Shown here: positions 33,901 to 42,963 of the stretch, piece by piece
Layout of the letters: each line of letters opens with the position of its first letter
Numbering within the stretch: the first letter of the stretch is position 1
From: Bacteroidia bacterium
GTDB lineage: Bacteria; Bacteroidota; Bacteroidia; Flavobacteriales; Flavobacteriaceae
Direction of reading: 5' to 3'
Assembly (NCBI GenBank): GCA_030429955.1
Contig: JAUIGO010000006.1
Span: 1 to 64,000 of the forward strand
Length of the DNA: 64,000 nt
Made by a program: the position numbers and the translations under genes
The notes under the pieces: model-generated
What the model was told of the DNA's origin: nothing
Database searches by the model: none
What the model saw: only the letters and a program-made list of their open reading frames with translations

Positions 33901-35325
33901 ATGACAGCAAAAAAGAAACTTAAAAAGATACTTAAAACAAGCATCAAATGGATGCTTTCCATTATCGCAGTATTGCTACTTATTGTTTTATTGTCTATAC
34001 CATACGGAAAATATTCTGAAAAAGAAATGAAGCCTTTGGGTACAGAATACCAAAACATTGCTTTGCAAGGCGTGCATGTGATTAGCATGGGTAATGATTC
34101 CATAATGTACAATAAAAATATATATATAGAGCAAAACAATATTGTAGCCATTACTCCTGATACTGTGTTTAGAGGAGGGTACAATACTATAAATGCCAAA
34201 GGAAAATATGTGATGCCTGGACTTATTGATATGCATGCACATGTGTTTGACAGAACTGATTTGGCTCAGTATTTAGCCTATGGTGTTACTACGGTTAGAA
34301 ACATGATGGGATTTCCGATGCACTTACGTTGGAAACAGCAATTAGCAGAAGGGAAACTAATAGGCAGCCAACTTATTACTGCCACGCCTACACTTAATAG
34401 TGGTGATGATGCAGGTCCTTTTCATAAAACGGTTTCTGACGCCGAAGAAGCTGGTTTGGTAGTAGACAACTATATAAGTGCTGGGTATGATTTTGTAAAA
34501 GTATATGATAATATCAGCGCAACACAATTAGATGCCATTGAGCATAAAGCACAAGTAAGCGGTGTGCAAATTGCAGGTCATCCACCTCAGGTATCTTTAG
34601 AGAGGCTTTTAAGCTCCTCTATAGCATCTATAGAACACACTGAAGAATTGCTACAGTTTTTAGATGAAGAACGTACTGAAGCCAGCATTAGAGCCTTGGC
34701 AAAACAAATAAAGGCATCTGATAAAGCGGTTACTTTAAACCTAGTTGCGTTTAACAGAATATATAGAATATCTCAGGAAGGCGTGGCATATTATAACCAA
34801 TTACAAGAAGCAGATTTAAACCCAATCACAAAGTTTATAGGCACAAAACAACTGGAGGTATATACCAAGGCAGGACCTCAATATAAAGCCTATACAGAGG
34901 CTAAGTACAAGGCTATGGAAACCCTTTCGCGTGTGTTGGTAGAAGAAGGTGTAACCGTATTATTTGGTACAGATTCTGGACCAAACTTTTTGGCAGCTGG
35001 TACTTCAGTGATTGAAGAAATGCAGCTTTTAAAGGCAGCAGGTCTATCTGAATATGAAGTTTTAAAATCGGCAACTTATAGTGCAGCAGAGGAATTAGGG
35101 AAGCAAGAGTTAGGGCGAATAGAGACCAATGCTTTAGCAAATGTAATAGTGCTTAACGACAACCCATTAACAGGTTTACAAACCGTATCACATCCTTATA
35201 TGGTTTTAGCTAACAACAGGTATTATAATGAATCCGAACTTGCTGAAGTGAAACGTGTAGGAGAGGAAAAGCAAAATACCTATGCCACATTAGGCTTGTT
35301 TTTAGAGCATTTACTATTCAAATAA
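33901..35325 (+). CDS. Membrane-anchored amidohydrolase-family protein
   Basis: 474 residues. An N-terminal membrane anchor (about residues 16-35, MLSIIAVLLLIVLLSIPYG) is followed by the amidohydrolase fold. Metal ligands: MPGLIDMHAHVFDRTDLAQYL (HxH), IAGHPPQVS (His), ASIEHTEELL (His) and LFGTDSGPNFLAAG (Asp). The central Lys candidate is FVKVYDNIS. The family includes imidazolonepropionase- and prolidase-like enzymes that hydrolyse C-N bonds; the substrate is unknown. First gene of a long plus-strand run; the next gene follows after 38 bp. Confidence 0.9.
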   Translation: MTAKKKLKKILKTSIKWMLSIIAVLLLIVLLSIPYGKYSEKEMKPLGTEYQNIALQGVHVISMGNDSIMYNKNIYIEQNNIVAITPDTVFRGGYNTINAKGKYVMPGLIDMHAHVFDRTDLAQYLAYGVTTVRNMMGFPMHLRWKQQLAEGKLIGSQLITATPTLNSGDDAGPFHKTVSDAEEAGLVVDNYISAGYDFVKVYDNISATQLDAIEHKAQVSGVQIAGHPPQVSLERLLSSSIASIEHTEELLQFLDEERTEASIRALAKQIKASDKAVTLNLVAFNRIYRISQEGVAYYNQLQEADLNPITKFIGTKQLEVYTKAGPQYKAYTEAKYKAMETLSRVLVEEGVTVLFGTDSGPNFLAAGTSVIEEMQLLKAAGLSEYEVLKSATYSAAEELGKQELGRIETNALANVIVLNDNPLTGLQTVSHPYMVLANNRYYNESELAEVKRVGEEKQNTYATLGLFLEHLLFK

Positions 35326-35363
35326 TTTTTAATCATCAATCAAAAAGAACAATCAATCCAAAA

Positions 35364-37571
35364 ATGAACAATCACCCAATCCTTTATGTATTAAGCATCC
35401 TTTTATTTAGTGCTTTCACTTTATCAGCGCAGGAAATTTCAACTCGTGACACCTATAAGTATTACATACAACCTGCTAAAACACCTATTAAAATTGATGG
35501 TATAGAAGAGGCAGGCGAATGGAGCAATTATCAGCTTATTGATACCATGTACAACCATAATCCCAGTGATAAAGGGTTGGCAGCTTATCCATCTGAAATT
35601 CGATTAACCTATGATAAGGATAACTTGTACCTATTTGCAAAACATTATGATGATGGAAATAGGATTATTCAGTCCTTACAAAGAGACTCCGATAATTCAC
35701 AGTGGGAAAGTGATTCTTTTACTATAGCTATAGACCCCATTAACAAGAAGCAGAGCGGTATTATGGTTGGTGTTAACGCTGGCGGAGCAAAAGTTGATGG
35801 GAGTCTATTAGTAGAGCCAGGTAGAACCACGTATACAGATTCTTGGGATACCAGTTGGATGTCTAAAACAAAGCAGTACGATACGTATTGGATTGTAGAA
35901 ATAGCAATTCCTTTTAATAGTCTTCGCTATAATGAAGGTAACACAGAGTGGGGCATTAACTTTATTCGTGGTCATAAAACCCAAAACTTTTATTATACCT
36001 GGACACCATTCCCAATAAATTTTAACGGCATTGATGTTAATTATATGGGCACCTTAAAGTGGCCAGAAGTACCAGAGGTAAAAAACAATATTGCTTTTGT
36101 AAAGCCTTATGCAACAGTATCTTCGCTTAAAGATAATCAGTCTGAGCATCCCGATACAAAAACTAAACTAGATGCTGGAGTTGATGTGAAAATTGGCATT
36201 ACCAAATCACTAAATGCCGATATTACTTACAATCCGGATTTTTCAAATGCCGATGTAGATCAGGAAATCACCAACATTACTCGTTTTGATATTTCTTTAC
36301 CAGAACAGCGTGAGTTTTTTCTGGAAAATGCCGATATCTTCACCAACTTTGGTAGTTATTCCATCAATCCATTTTTTTCCAGACGTGTAGGACTAACCAC
36401 ACCTATTGTTTATGGTGCTAGAGTAACAGGTAATATTACAGATGATTTGCGTATTGGCGTCATGAATGTGCAAACTAAAGAAGATACTGATGTTGATGCA
36501 CAAAATAACACTGTAGCAGCCTTTAATTATAAGGTATTAGATAGATCACAGTTTAGAGGGCTTTTTGTTAATAGGCAGGAAACTGGAAATGATAACATAC
36601 ATGATTATGCCAGAAATTATGGTGCCGAGTTTACATACATCTCTAAAAAGGGCAATTTTAATAACAGTATTAAATACCATAGTAGTATAACCGATGAGGG
36701 TACCGAAGGATCATACTTTGGAATTAATGGTGGTTATGCAACAAGGCGTTTAAGAGCTGGTTGGACCTTTGATTTGCTGGATAAAGATTATCAGGCCGAT
36801 TTAGGGTTTACACCTCGCTTGTTTAATTACGATGCAGATGCTCAGGCAGTGGTTAGGCAAAGTTACATGTTTGTAAACCCTTATGTAACCTATAAGTTCT
36901 TTGCAAAAGAAGAACATAGTAAGCTTATTTTTCAAGGCTTTAGATTTTTTCACAACATTTTTTTAAACTCCAACGGAAGTCTTAATGAACGTGATAACAA
37001 TTTGGCTTATGACCTATTTTTTAAAAACACCTCTCAATTTACTGTGTTAGGAACAAATAGTGAAGTGAACCTTAATTTTGCAACCAATTTCTTAGGTAGT
37101 GAGTTTGATAATTTGCCTGTTGGAAATTACAACTTTACTACAGGAACAGTAAGTTATACCTCAGACAGAAGAAAGGTGTTTACCTACAATACCTCGGTGA
37201 CACATGGTGGTTTTTATAACGGTAAAATTACAACACTTGCTGCCTCTACAAACATAAGGTTTGGGTATTGGGCTAACTTTAATGTAGCCTATAACTATAA
37301 CAATATTAATTTACCTGATCAGTATGGTGATATAGATTTGCATCTTTTGAGGTTTAGAGGCTTGTTTAGTTTTACCAATAAGCTCTTTTTTAACAATACC
37401 ATTCAGTACAACTCTCAAAGCGAAAACTTTAGTGTGTTTTCAAGGTTGCAATGGCGTTATGCACCACTATCAGACTTATTCTTAATCTATAATCAAAATA
37501 ATAGCACTAACGGATTTGATTTAAGGAATAGGTCTATCATTCTTAAACTCACCTATCGTTTTGCGGTATAA
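35364..37571 (+). CDS. DUF5916 outer-membrane protein with CBM9-like N-terminal domain
   Basis: 735 residues. Signal peptide to LSAQ (~22). Residues ~30-220 resemble the CBM9_1 carbohydrate/heme-binding-like fold (IDGIEEAGEWSNYQ...RLTYDKDNLYLFAKHYDD). The remainder is DUF5916 (DISLPEQREFFLENADIF...NPFFSRRVG), ending in an alternating beta-barrel segment with terminal aromatic-rich strand LKLTYRFAV, typical of outer-membrane barrels. No function is established. Its end overlaps nothing; the serine protease starts 10 bp later. Confidence 0.9.
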   Translation: MNNHPILYVLSILLFSAFTLSAQEISTRDTYKYYIQPAKTPIKIDGIEEAGEWSNYQLIDTMYNHNPSDKGLAAYPSEIRLTYDKDNLYLFAKHYDDGNRIIQSLQRDSDNSQWESDSFTIAIDPINKKQSGIMVGVNAGGAKVDGSLLVEPGRTTYTDSWDTSWMSKTKQYDTYWIVEIAIPFNSLRYNEGNTEWGINFIRGHKTQNFYYTWTPFPINFNGIDVNYMGTLKWPEVPEVKNNIAFVKPYATVSSLKDNQSEHPDTKTKLDAGVDVKIGITKSLNADITYNPDFSNADVDQEITNITRFDISLPEQREFFLENADIFTNFGSYSINPFFSRRVGLTTPIVYGARVTGNITDDLRIGVMNVQTKEDTDVDAQNNTVAAFNYKVLDRSQFRGLFVNRQETGNDNIHDYARNYGAEFTYISKKGNFNNSIKYHSSITDEGTEGSYFGINGGYATRRLRAGWTFDLLDKDYQADLGFTPRLFNYDADAQAVVRQSYMFVNPYVTYKFFAKEEHSKLIFQGFRFFHNIFLNSNGSLNERDNNLAYDLFFKNTSQFTVLGTNSEVNLNFATNFLGSEFDNLPVGNYNFTTGTVSYTSDRRKVFTYNTSVTHGGFYNGKITTLAASTNIRFGYWANFNVAYNYNNINLPDQYGDIDLHLLRFRGLFSFTNKLFFNNTIQYNSQSENFSVFSRLQWRYAPLSDLFLIYNQNNSTNGFDLRNRSIILKLTYRFAV

Positions 37572-37581
37572 AGTAAATATT

Positions 37582-38280
37582 ATGATAAAAAAATCAATCA
37601 TACTTCAATTTTTAGGCATGTTTATGTGTGCAACAACCTGTATGGCACAAATAGACTCTGTGCTGGTAAGTAAGGTTACGTTTAAAGACACCAAGTTTAA
37701 TAATCTACATGCTGGAAGTGGTTTTGTGTTAGAGTATCAGAATAAGCTTTATGCAGTTACAGCTAAGCACGTTTTGTTTTTTGCAAAAACAGACCATATG
37801 AAGACAATCAGTTTTGGTGATGCTTTACAATCTTGGGAGTTTATGTCTAAAACAGGTCCAGATAAAAAAGTTACGGCTGGCAGGTTGATAAACGAAAACC
37901 CTAATGAACGTCTAGAAATGCCACCCAAAGGGGATTGGTTAATTTTTGAATTAAAAGAAGACATCCCAAAAGGTATTGCAGTGTTTAGTGTGAGAGAACA
38001 AGCCCTAAAGCCTAATGAACCTTTGTTTTTTATGGGTTATCCTTATAAAAGTGATACACCTATTAAAGTATCTGGTCAATTTTTAGGATTTACAGAGGAT
38101 CATAACCTTAGGTTAGATGTGCCTAAAGGCACTTATAATGGTTGTAGTGGAGGTCCTGTGTTTGATACCGAAGGTAAGGTTGTGGGCTTGGTCTCTATGG
38201 GATATTTTAATGCTAAAGACAACATCATGGTTTTTGAGCCAGCCTCTTTAGACTATTTCAAACACATAATAAACAATTAA
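37582..38280 (+). CDS. Secreted trypsin-like serine protease
   Basis: 232 residues from ATG 37582 (frame open from a TTG at 37561 inside the previous gene's end, rejected). Signal peptide to MAQ (~23). Chymotrypsin-fold triad visible: His63 in YAVTAKHV, Asp118 in PKGDWLIFEL and Ser189 in YNGCSGGPVFD, followed by GKVVGLVSMGYF. No PDZ domain, unlike DegP. Probably periplasmic or surface proteolysis. It starts 10 bp after the DUF5916 gene and 32 bp before the DUF2911 gene. Confidence 0.88.
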   Translation: MIKKSIILQFLGMFMCATTCMAQIDSVLVSKVTFKDTKFNNLHAGSGFVLEYQNKLYAVTAKHVLFFAKTDHMKTISFGDALQSWEFMSKTGPDKKVTAGRLINENPNERLEMPPKGDWLIFELKEDIPKGIAVFSVREQALKPNEPLFFMGYPYKSDTPIKVSGQFLGFTEDHNLRLDVPKGTYNGCSGGPVFDTEGKVVGLVSMGYFNAKDNIMVFEPASLDYFKHIINN

Positions 38281-38312
38281 TAAAAACATAAAATAACAAA
38301 CAAATTAACATC

Positions 38313-39434
38313 ATGAAACATCATCAAATTACAGTTAAAATAATGGCTTTTTTAGTATTTGGTCTAACCATGCAAAGTAGCTTATTTGCACAATTTCATA
38401 CTTTAAATATACCTCAAGTGAGTCCTAAAATTCAAGAAAGCCAAATGCTTGGAGTCACAAAAATTACGGTTGATTATAGTAGTCCTGCTTTAAATGGTAG
38501 AGATGTTTGGAACAACTCAGGTATCATTCCACAGCAAGGTAATCCTATTCCATGGAGGGCAGGTGCTAATATGGCAACCACAATAGAGTTTAGTACAGAT
38601 GTAAAAATTGAAGGTCAATTATTAAAAGCGGGGAAATATGGTTTTCATATAATTCCCAAAGACGATACCTATGAGTTGTTATTTGCGCACAATTATGACC
38701 AGTGGGGAAGTTATTATTTAGATATAGAAAACGATGTTAGTCTTCGAGTCACTGTATTACCAGAATCTTGCTCTCCATCAGAACAACTTGATTATGAGTT
38801 TTTAAATAGAACTGAAAATACATTGGTTATCGGATTGGAATGGGGAGAAAAACGAATTCCCTTTAAAGTTGAAGTGGACTTAAATGAAACCGTTGTTAAT
38901 AGTTTTAGAAAAGAACTAAGAGGTATTAACACGTATCACTGGCAGTCTTGGAATGATGCTGCTTTATGGTGCTTAGAACATAATACCAATTTAGAGGAAG
39001 CTCTGCAATGGGTTGACCGATCTATAAATGGTGGTTATGGAGGTTTTGCAGCAAATAGAAATTTAGTCAATACATCTACAAAAGTAAGATTGCTTAAAAA
39101 GCTGAATAGATTAGATAATATGAATAAAGTTATTTCTGATGCTAAAGACATACATGCTACTGCAGATGAAGCAAATGGTTTCAGTGCATTCTTATTACAG
39201 AATGGTTTTTATGAGCAAGCTCTAGGTTATTGTAATCAATTTCTTAAGAATAATGCAAAAGTTTGGTTTATGGAGCTGAATAGAGGTATTAGCCATTACT
39301 TCATAGGAAATAACAAAATGGCATTAAATGATGTAAGGAACTCATTAAAAACAGCTCCTGAACAATTTCAACCGCGGTTAAAGGAAATCATAGTGGAAAT
39401 TGAAAATAAAACTTATAAACTACCTGGAAGCTAA
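38313..39434 (+). CDS. DUF2911 protein with C-terminal TPR-like region
   Basis: 373 residues. Signal peptide to SLFAQ (~27). Residues ~35-195 are DUF2911: SPKIQESQMLGVTKITVDYSSPALNGRDVW, PWRAGANMATTIEFSTDVKIEG and KAGKYGFHIIP. The rest (~200-373) is helical with TPR-like spacing (EEALQWVDRSIN, EQALGYCNQFLKNN, MALNDVRNSLKTAPE). Family role unknown; exported. Last of four closely spaced genes starting at 33901. Confidence 0.88.
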   Translation: MKHHQITVKIMAFLVFGLTMQSSLFAQFHTLNIPQVSPKIQESQMLGVTKITVDYSSPALNGRDVWNNSGIIPQQGNPIPWRAGANMATTIEFSTDVKIEGQLLKAGKYGFHIIPKDDTYELLFAHNYDQWGSYYLDIENDVSLRVTVLPESCSPSEQLDYEFLNRTENTLVIGLEWGEKRIPFKVEVDLNETVVNSFRKELRGINTYHWQSWNDAALWCLEHNTNLEEALQWVDRSINGGYGGFAANRNLVNTSTKVRLLKKLNRLDNMNKVISDAKDIHATADEANGFSAFLLQNGFYEQALGYCNQFLKNNAKVWFMELNRGISHYFIGNNKMALNDVRNSLKTAPEQFQPRLKEIIVEIENKTYKLPGS

Positions 39435-39455
39435 GACATCAATTTATTTGAAATA

Positions 39456-39520
39456 GGGAGAGTTTAAAAGGAGTAATGGAAGTTTGATGGTTACTTCGAT
39501 TATTAAGATAAATCTCTCCC
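39456..39520. repeat. Inverted repeat with long loop between DUF2911 and PDZ-hydrolase genes
   Basis: The 7-bp arms GGGAGAG (39456-39462) and CTCTCCC (39514-39520) enclose 51 bases. The arms are unusually GC-rich for this DNA. It could act as a terminator or mRNA structure; evidence is weak. Confidence 0.3.
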
Positions 39521-39558
39521 GTTTCTACTTATAATTAACAGAGTAACAAATTAAAATT

Positions 39559-40929
39559 ATGAAAATTAAATACTTATTCTTTTTAATCGTCCTTATCGTC
39601 ACATCGACGATAACATCTCAAACCTTAAAACGTAAAGGTATGTTAGGCGTATTGATGCAAACACTAACCGATAGTATTGCAATACAGAACAATTTTAATG
39701 TTAAAACAGGCGTGCACATTACTACGGTTATGCCAAACTCAACATTCGCAAATTTAGGAGTAAAGCAAGATGATGTACTTACCAAATTAAATGGTTCATC
39801 TGTTAGTACAATTCAAGATGTTTTGGAAATTACAAGTCAGCTTTATGAAGGTGATAAAATTGAAGCAGAATATTATTCAAAAAACAAAAAAACAGAAGCG
39901 TCAACAGTATTATTAGGTAGGCCAATAGAGACTTTTGAAAATGGAATCGTCACTTATGGCGAAGTAGTTTACAAAGACAATGTATTAAGAAGTATTCTGG
40001 TTACACCTAAAAATAAGATAAAGTCTCCTGTTGTGTATTTTTTACAAGGTTATACCTGCGGAACTGTTGAAACGACTACAAATGAAAATCCTGCAAAAAA
40101 ACTAATATCAGATTGGGTTAATGCAGGTTTTGCAGTATATCGAGTAGAAAAACCTGGAGTAGGTGATAGTATGAGCAGCAAACATTGTATGCAAATAAGT
40201 TTTGATGAAGAGCTTCTTGCGTTTAAAGAAGGTTATAAAGACTTGTTGAAACAAGAAACAATTGATGCTAATAACATTTTTATGTTTGGGCATTCAATGG
40301 GAGGTGTAATAGCTCCATTATTAAACAATTTAAAACCGCCTCGAGGTATAATCACCTACGGAAGTGTAGCTCAAAATTGGTACGACTATATGGTAGAGCT
40401 GTATACCCTTCAGCCAAAGCATTTTGGTGTTTCCGACTCCCAAATTAGAGAAGACAATAAGGTGAATTTAAAGTTTAATGAAGACTTTTTAATTAATAAG
40501 CTTTCAGGCTCAGAAATTCTAGAAAACGACGTCTATGCCGATTTTTTTAGAGATAATGAAATTAATTTTAGACAAAATCAGTACATCGGTAGGCATTTCG
40601 ATTTTTGGCAAAGTTTAGCTGATATAGATATTCCAAATGCTTGGTCTAAAGTAAAGACAAATGTTTTGGCAATGCATGGTGAGTTTGATATCCAAGCGAT
40701 TAGTCCAAAAGGTGCGCAAAAAATAGCTGAGATTGTAAATGAAAATGGAGGTAAAGGCGACTTTGTTTTAGTAGCAAATGCAGATCATGGTTTTGTAAAC
40801 TTTAATACAATGCAGCATAATGTCGAGACTTTAGGAAATGGTACTTACATGTTACATGCACGTGATAATTATAGTGTCGCATTAGGAAAAGAGACCATAA
40901 AATGGATGTTATCAAAAATTGAAAACTAG
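39559..40929 (+). CDS. Secreted alpha/beta hydrolase with N-terminal PDZ domain
   Basis: 456 residues. Signal peptide (~1-21). Residues ~28-110 form a PDZ domain (MLGVLMQTLT...GVHITTVMPNSTFANLGVKQDDVLTKLNGSSVSTIQD). The hydrolase domain follows with VVYFLQGYTCGT, the nucleophile in FMFGHSMGGVIAPL (Ser246), an acid region AMHGEFDIQAIS and His in ANADHGFVNF. PDZ-hydrolase fusions suggest recognition of protein C-termini or a peptide ester/amide substrate. The next gene starts on the base after its stop. First gene of the YD-like cassette. Confidence 0.88.
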   Translation: MKIKYLFFLIVLIVTSTITSQTLKRKGMLGVLMQTLTDSIAIQNNFNVKTGVHITTVMPNSTFANLGVKQDDVLTKLNGSSVSTIQDVLEITSQLYEGDKIEAEYYSKNKKTEASTVLLGRPIETFENGIVTYGEVVYKDNVLRSILVTPKNKIKSPVVYFLQGYTCGTVETTTNENPAKKLISDWVNAGFAVYRVEKPGVGDSMSSKHCMQISFDEELLAFKEGYKDLLKQETIDANNIFMFGHSMGGVIAPLLNNLKPPRGIITYGSVAQNWYDYMVELYTLQPKHFGVSDSQIREDNKVNLKFNEDFLINKLSGSEILENDVYADFFRDNEINFRQNQYIGRHFDFWQSLADIDIPNAWSKVKTNVLAMHGEFDIQAISPKGAQKIAEIVNENGGKGDFVLVANADHGFVNFNTMQHNVETLGNGTYMLHARDNYSVALGKETIKWMLSKIEN

Positions 40930-42366
40930 ATGAAATTAAAATTAGTATTCTTCATAAGTAGTGTGTTTTTATTTAGCTCAGGAATTTCACAAGAAGTTAA
41001 TTTTCAGACAGATGAAGACTCATGGCAAGCAGATTTTAAATTTCTAAAAAAGAAAGTTGAAATATTAGCACCATCATATCAAAATCTAAAGAATAAAAAG
41101 GCATTTGATGAGATGTATGGCCTTATTAATTCTTCTCAAAACTCTGATTTTAATTTATTGAGGGAAGATTTTTACAATGGATATAATGCTTTAGAATTAC
41201 CCGGTTTACAAGTTAACTATGTAGATGTATTAAATAATATTCAAACCAAAAGCCAAATTGAGAAACAAAGCATATTTTTCTCAAGCATGAATGACAGATG
41301 GAGTGATTTAAACCCAAATATGCTTAACGAACAAGAATTGTTAGACTATAGAATCATTGGATATGAAATAAGTCTTAATCTTGAAAGAATAAGTCTAGAA
41401 AGAAAATGGGATAATTCAATAAACATTAGTAATAAAAAAAGTATTTATTCTGTCCCTTTTGGAAAAGATTGGTACACTTATCTTCTAAAAAGGTGGGTTG
41501 ACATATCTGTAAAACCAAATGAATTATTTGAGTTTGGTTTAAAAGAAATTCACAACGTTAAATTAAATATGGATAGGCTCCAACAGAAATCAGGGTTCTC
41601 TGGAGTTGATTTTGAAAAATATTTGGAGAGTGATCATTTTTTAATTCATGAGCCTAACGAAGTAAAAGAAGGTTTTACTAAGATGAAAAATATAGTAAAA
41701 GATAATGCCTCCAATATGTTTCCTTATTTGACTCAAATTCCAAATGTTAACATTGAAAAAGGTACTAATGAAGATTTGGCTCATGTACCTGCCTATTATA
41801 ATAACAATACGTTTTATTACAATTTGTTTGATGAACCATTTAATAAAAGGCAGATAGGATGGTTTTATGTACATGAGGCCATACCTGGTCATCATTATCA
41901 GTCATCTATTAATACACTTGTTAATCGTTCTGATATTCAGAATTTATTTTGGTATCCAGGTTTCGCTGAAGGTTGGGGAGCTTATGTAGAACATTTAGGT
42001 AAGGAGTTAGGTGTTTATAAAACAATATATGATGAATACGGCAAATGGGAGTGGGATTTAATTCGTTCTGTTCGTGTTTGTTTGGATATAGGAATTAATT
42101 ATAAAGGTTGGTCAGATAAAAAAGCATTGGCATTTTGGAATCAACATATTATCGATAAAGAAGAGATAGCAAAAAGAGAGATTTCTAGAATGAAACGATG
42201 GCCTGCTCAAGTAATCACTTATAAATACGGTGAAGCTGTTTTTTTAAGCCTGTTGAAGGAGGCTAAAAACAAACCTGGTTTCAATTATAAAAAGTTTCAT
42301 GAGAGGGTTTTAGAGTATGGAGACGTGCCTATAAGTTTATTGAAGTTGTATGACTTTAGTGATTAA
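40930..42366 (+). CDS. DUF885-type metalloprotein with divergent N-terminus, secreted
   Basis: 478 residues. Signal peptide to GIS (~20). The C-terminal ~250 residues hold DUF885 signatures: zinc motif HEAIPGHHYQ (His315, Glu316, His321/His322), the downstream Glu in AEGWGAYVEHLG, and RWPAQVITYKYGEAVF. The family is thought to be carboxypeptidase-like. It is shorter than typical DUF885 proteins (~550-600). Its first ~70 residues (SWQADFKFLKKKVEILAPSY) resemble the helical N-terminal segment of the S41-type protein encoded at 51335 (SQWQEDLKFLQETVHQDYPF) rather than a usual DUF885 start. Coupled to the PDZ-hydrolase gene. Confidence 0.85.
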   Translation: MKLKLVFFISSVFLFSSGISQEVNFQTDEDSWQADFKFLKKKVEILAPSYQNLKNKKAFDEMYGLINSSQNSDFNLLREDFYNGYNALELPGLQVNYVDVLNNIQTKSQIEKQSIFFSSMNDRWSDLNPNMLNEQELLDYRIIGYEISLNLERISLERKWDNSINISNKKSIYSVPFGKDWYTYLLKRWVDISVKPNELFEFGLKEIHNVKLNMDRLQQKSGFSGVDFEKYLESDHFLIHEPNEVKEGFTKMKNIVKDNASNMFPYLTQIPNVNIEKGTNEDLAHVPAYYNNNTFYYNLFDEPFNKRQIGWFYVHEAIPGHHYQSSINTLVNRSDIQNLFWYPGFAEGWGAYVEHLGKELGVYKTIYDEYGKWEWDLIRSVRVCLDIGINYKGWSDKKALAFWNQHIIDKEEIAKREISRMKRWPAQVITYKYGEAVFLSLLKEAKNKPGFNYKKFHERVLEYGDVPISLLKLYDFSD

Positions 42367-42586
42367 AAAAAAACTGTTACCAATCATTAAAAATAAGTTT
42401 AATAGTTGTCATTTATGAAATTAGAACTTTAAACTTTATGAGTAGGTATAGTTTTGAAATAGAACATGATAACTATAATCTTATAAATAACAAACATATT
42501 AAAAGGAGTCTGATATTGCAGCTTAAGTTTTTCAAGTAGTGTAAACAAGAGCTTCCTTTCAATTTCTTATAAAATTAAATTTATTA

Positions 42587-42928
42587 ATGAAAACAATTAA
42601 TCTAAAATTAATCATCGTGCTAGTAGCTATTAGTTTTAATTATTCAAATGTATATGCGCAAAAAACGGAGTATTATCGCCATTTGGTTTTTAGGGAAACA
42701 CCTTATTCAGATTTGCGCGGTATTCATCCAATTGATAAGACAACAGCAGTCAATGAAACACATTTTAGATTTGTATACGATAACCAAAACAGATTTGTTG
42801 ATGCTAAAGGTGAATTGGTTATGCCAGAAGGTGCGCCTTATGCAGCTATTGAATTTAAGTATGCCGAGGATAGTAGTATGACTGGAAGAACGTTTTACGA
42901 TGCTAATATGAAGGAAGTTGAAAGATAG
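42587..42928 (+). CDS. Short secreted YD-like protein (N-terminal module only)
   Basis: 113 residues. Signal peptide to VYAQ (~25). The mature part (EYYRHLVFRETPYSDLRGIHPI, then FRFVYDNQNRFVDAKG, FYDANMKEVE) matches the first ~90 residues of the module present in the proteins at 42964 and 48887: shared Y-Y-x-H-L-x-F-x-E-x-P-Y, G-x-x-P-I, F-x-Y-D-x-x-N-R and FYD. It is a minimal or truncated paralogue. A 220-bp gap lies upstream of it, in which I see no gene. Function unknown. Confidence 0.75.
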   Translation: MKTINLKLIIVLVAISFNYSNVYAQKTEYYRHLVFRETPYSDLRGIHPIDKTTAVNETHFRFVYDNQNRFVDAKGELVMPEGAPYAAIEFKYAEDSSMTGRTFYDANMKEVER

Positions 42929-42963
42929 CTTATATCTAAATAGAAAAATAAAATAGAATAAAC

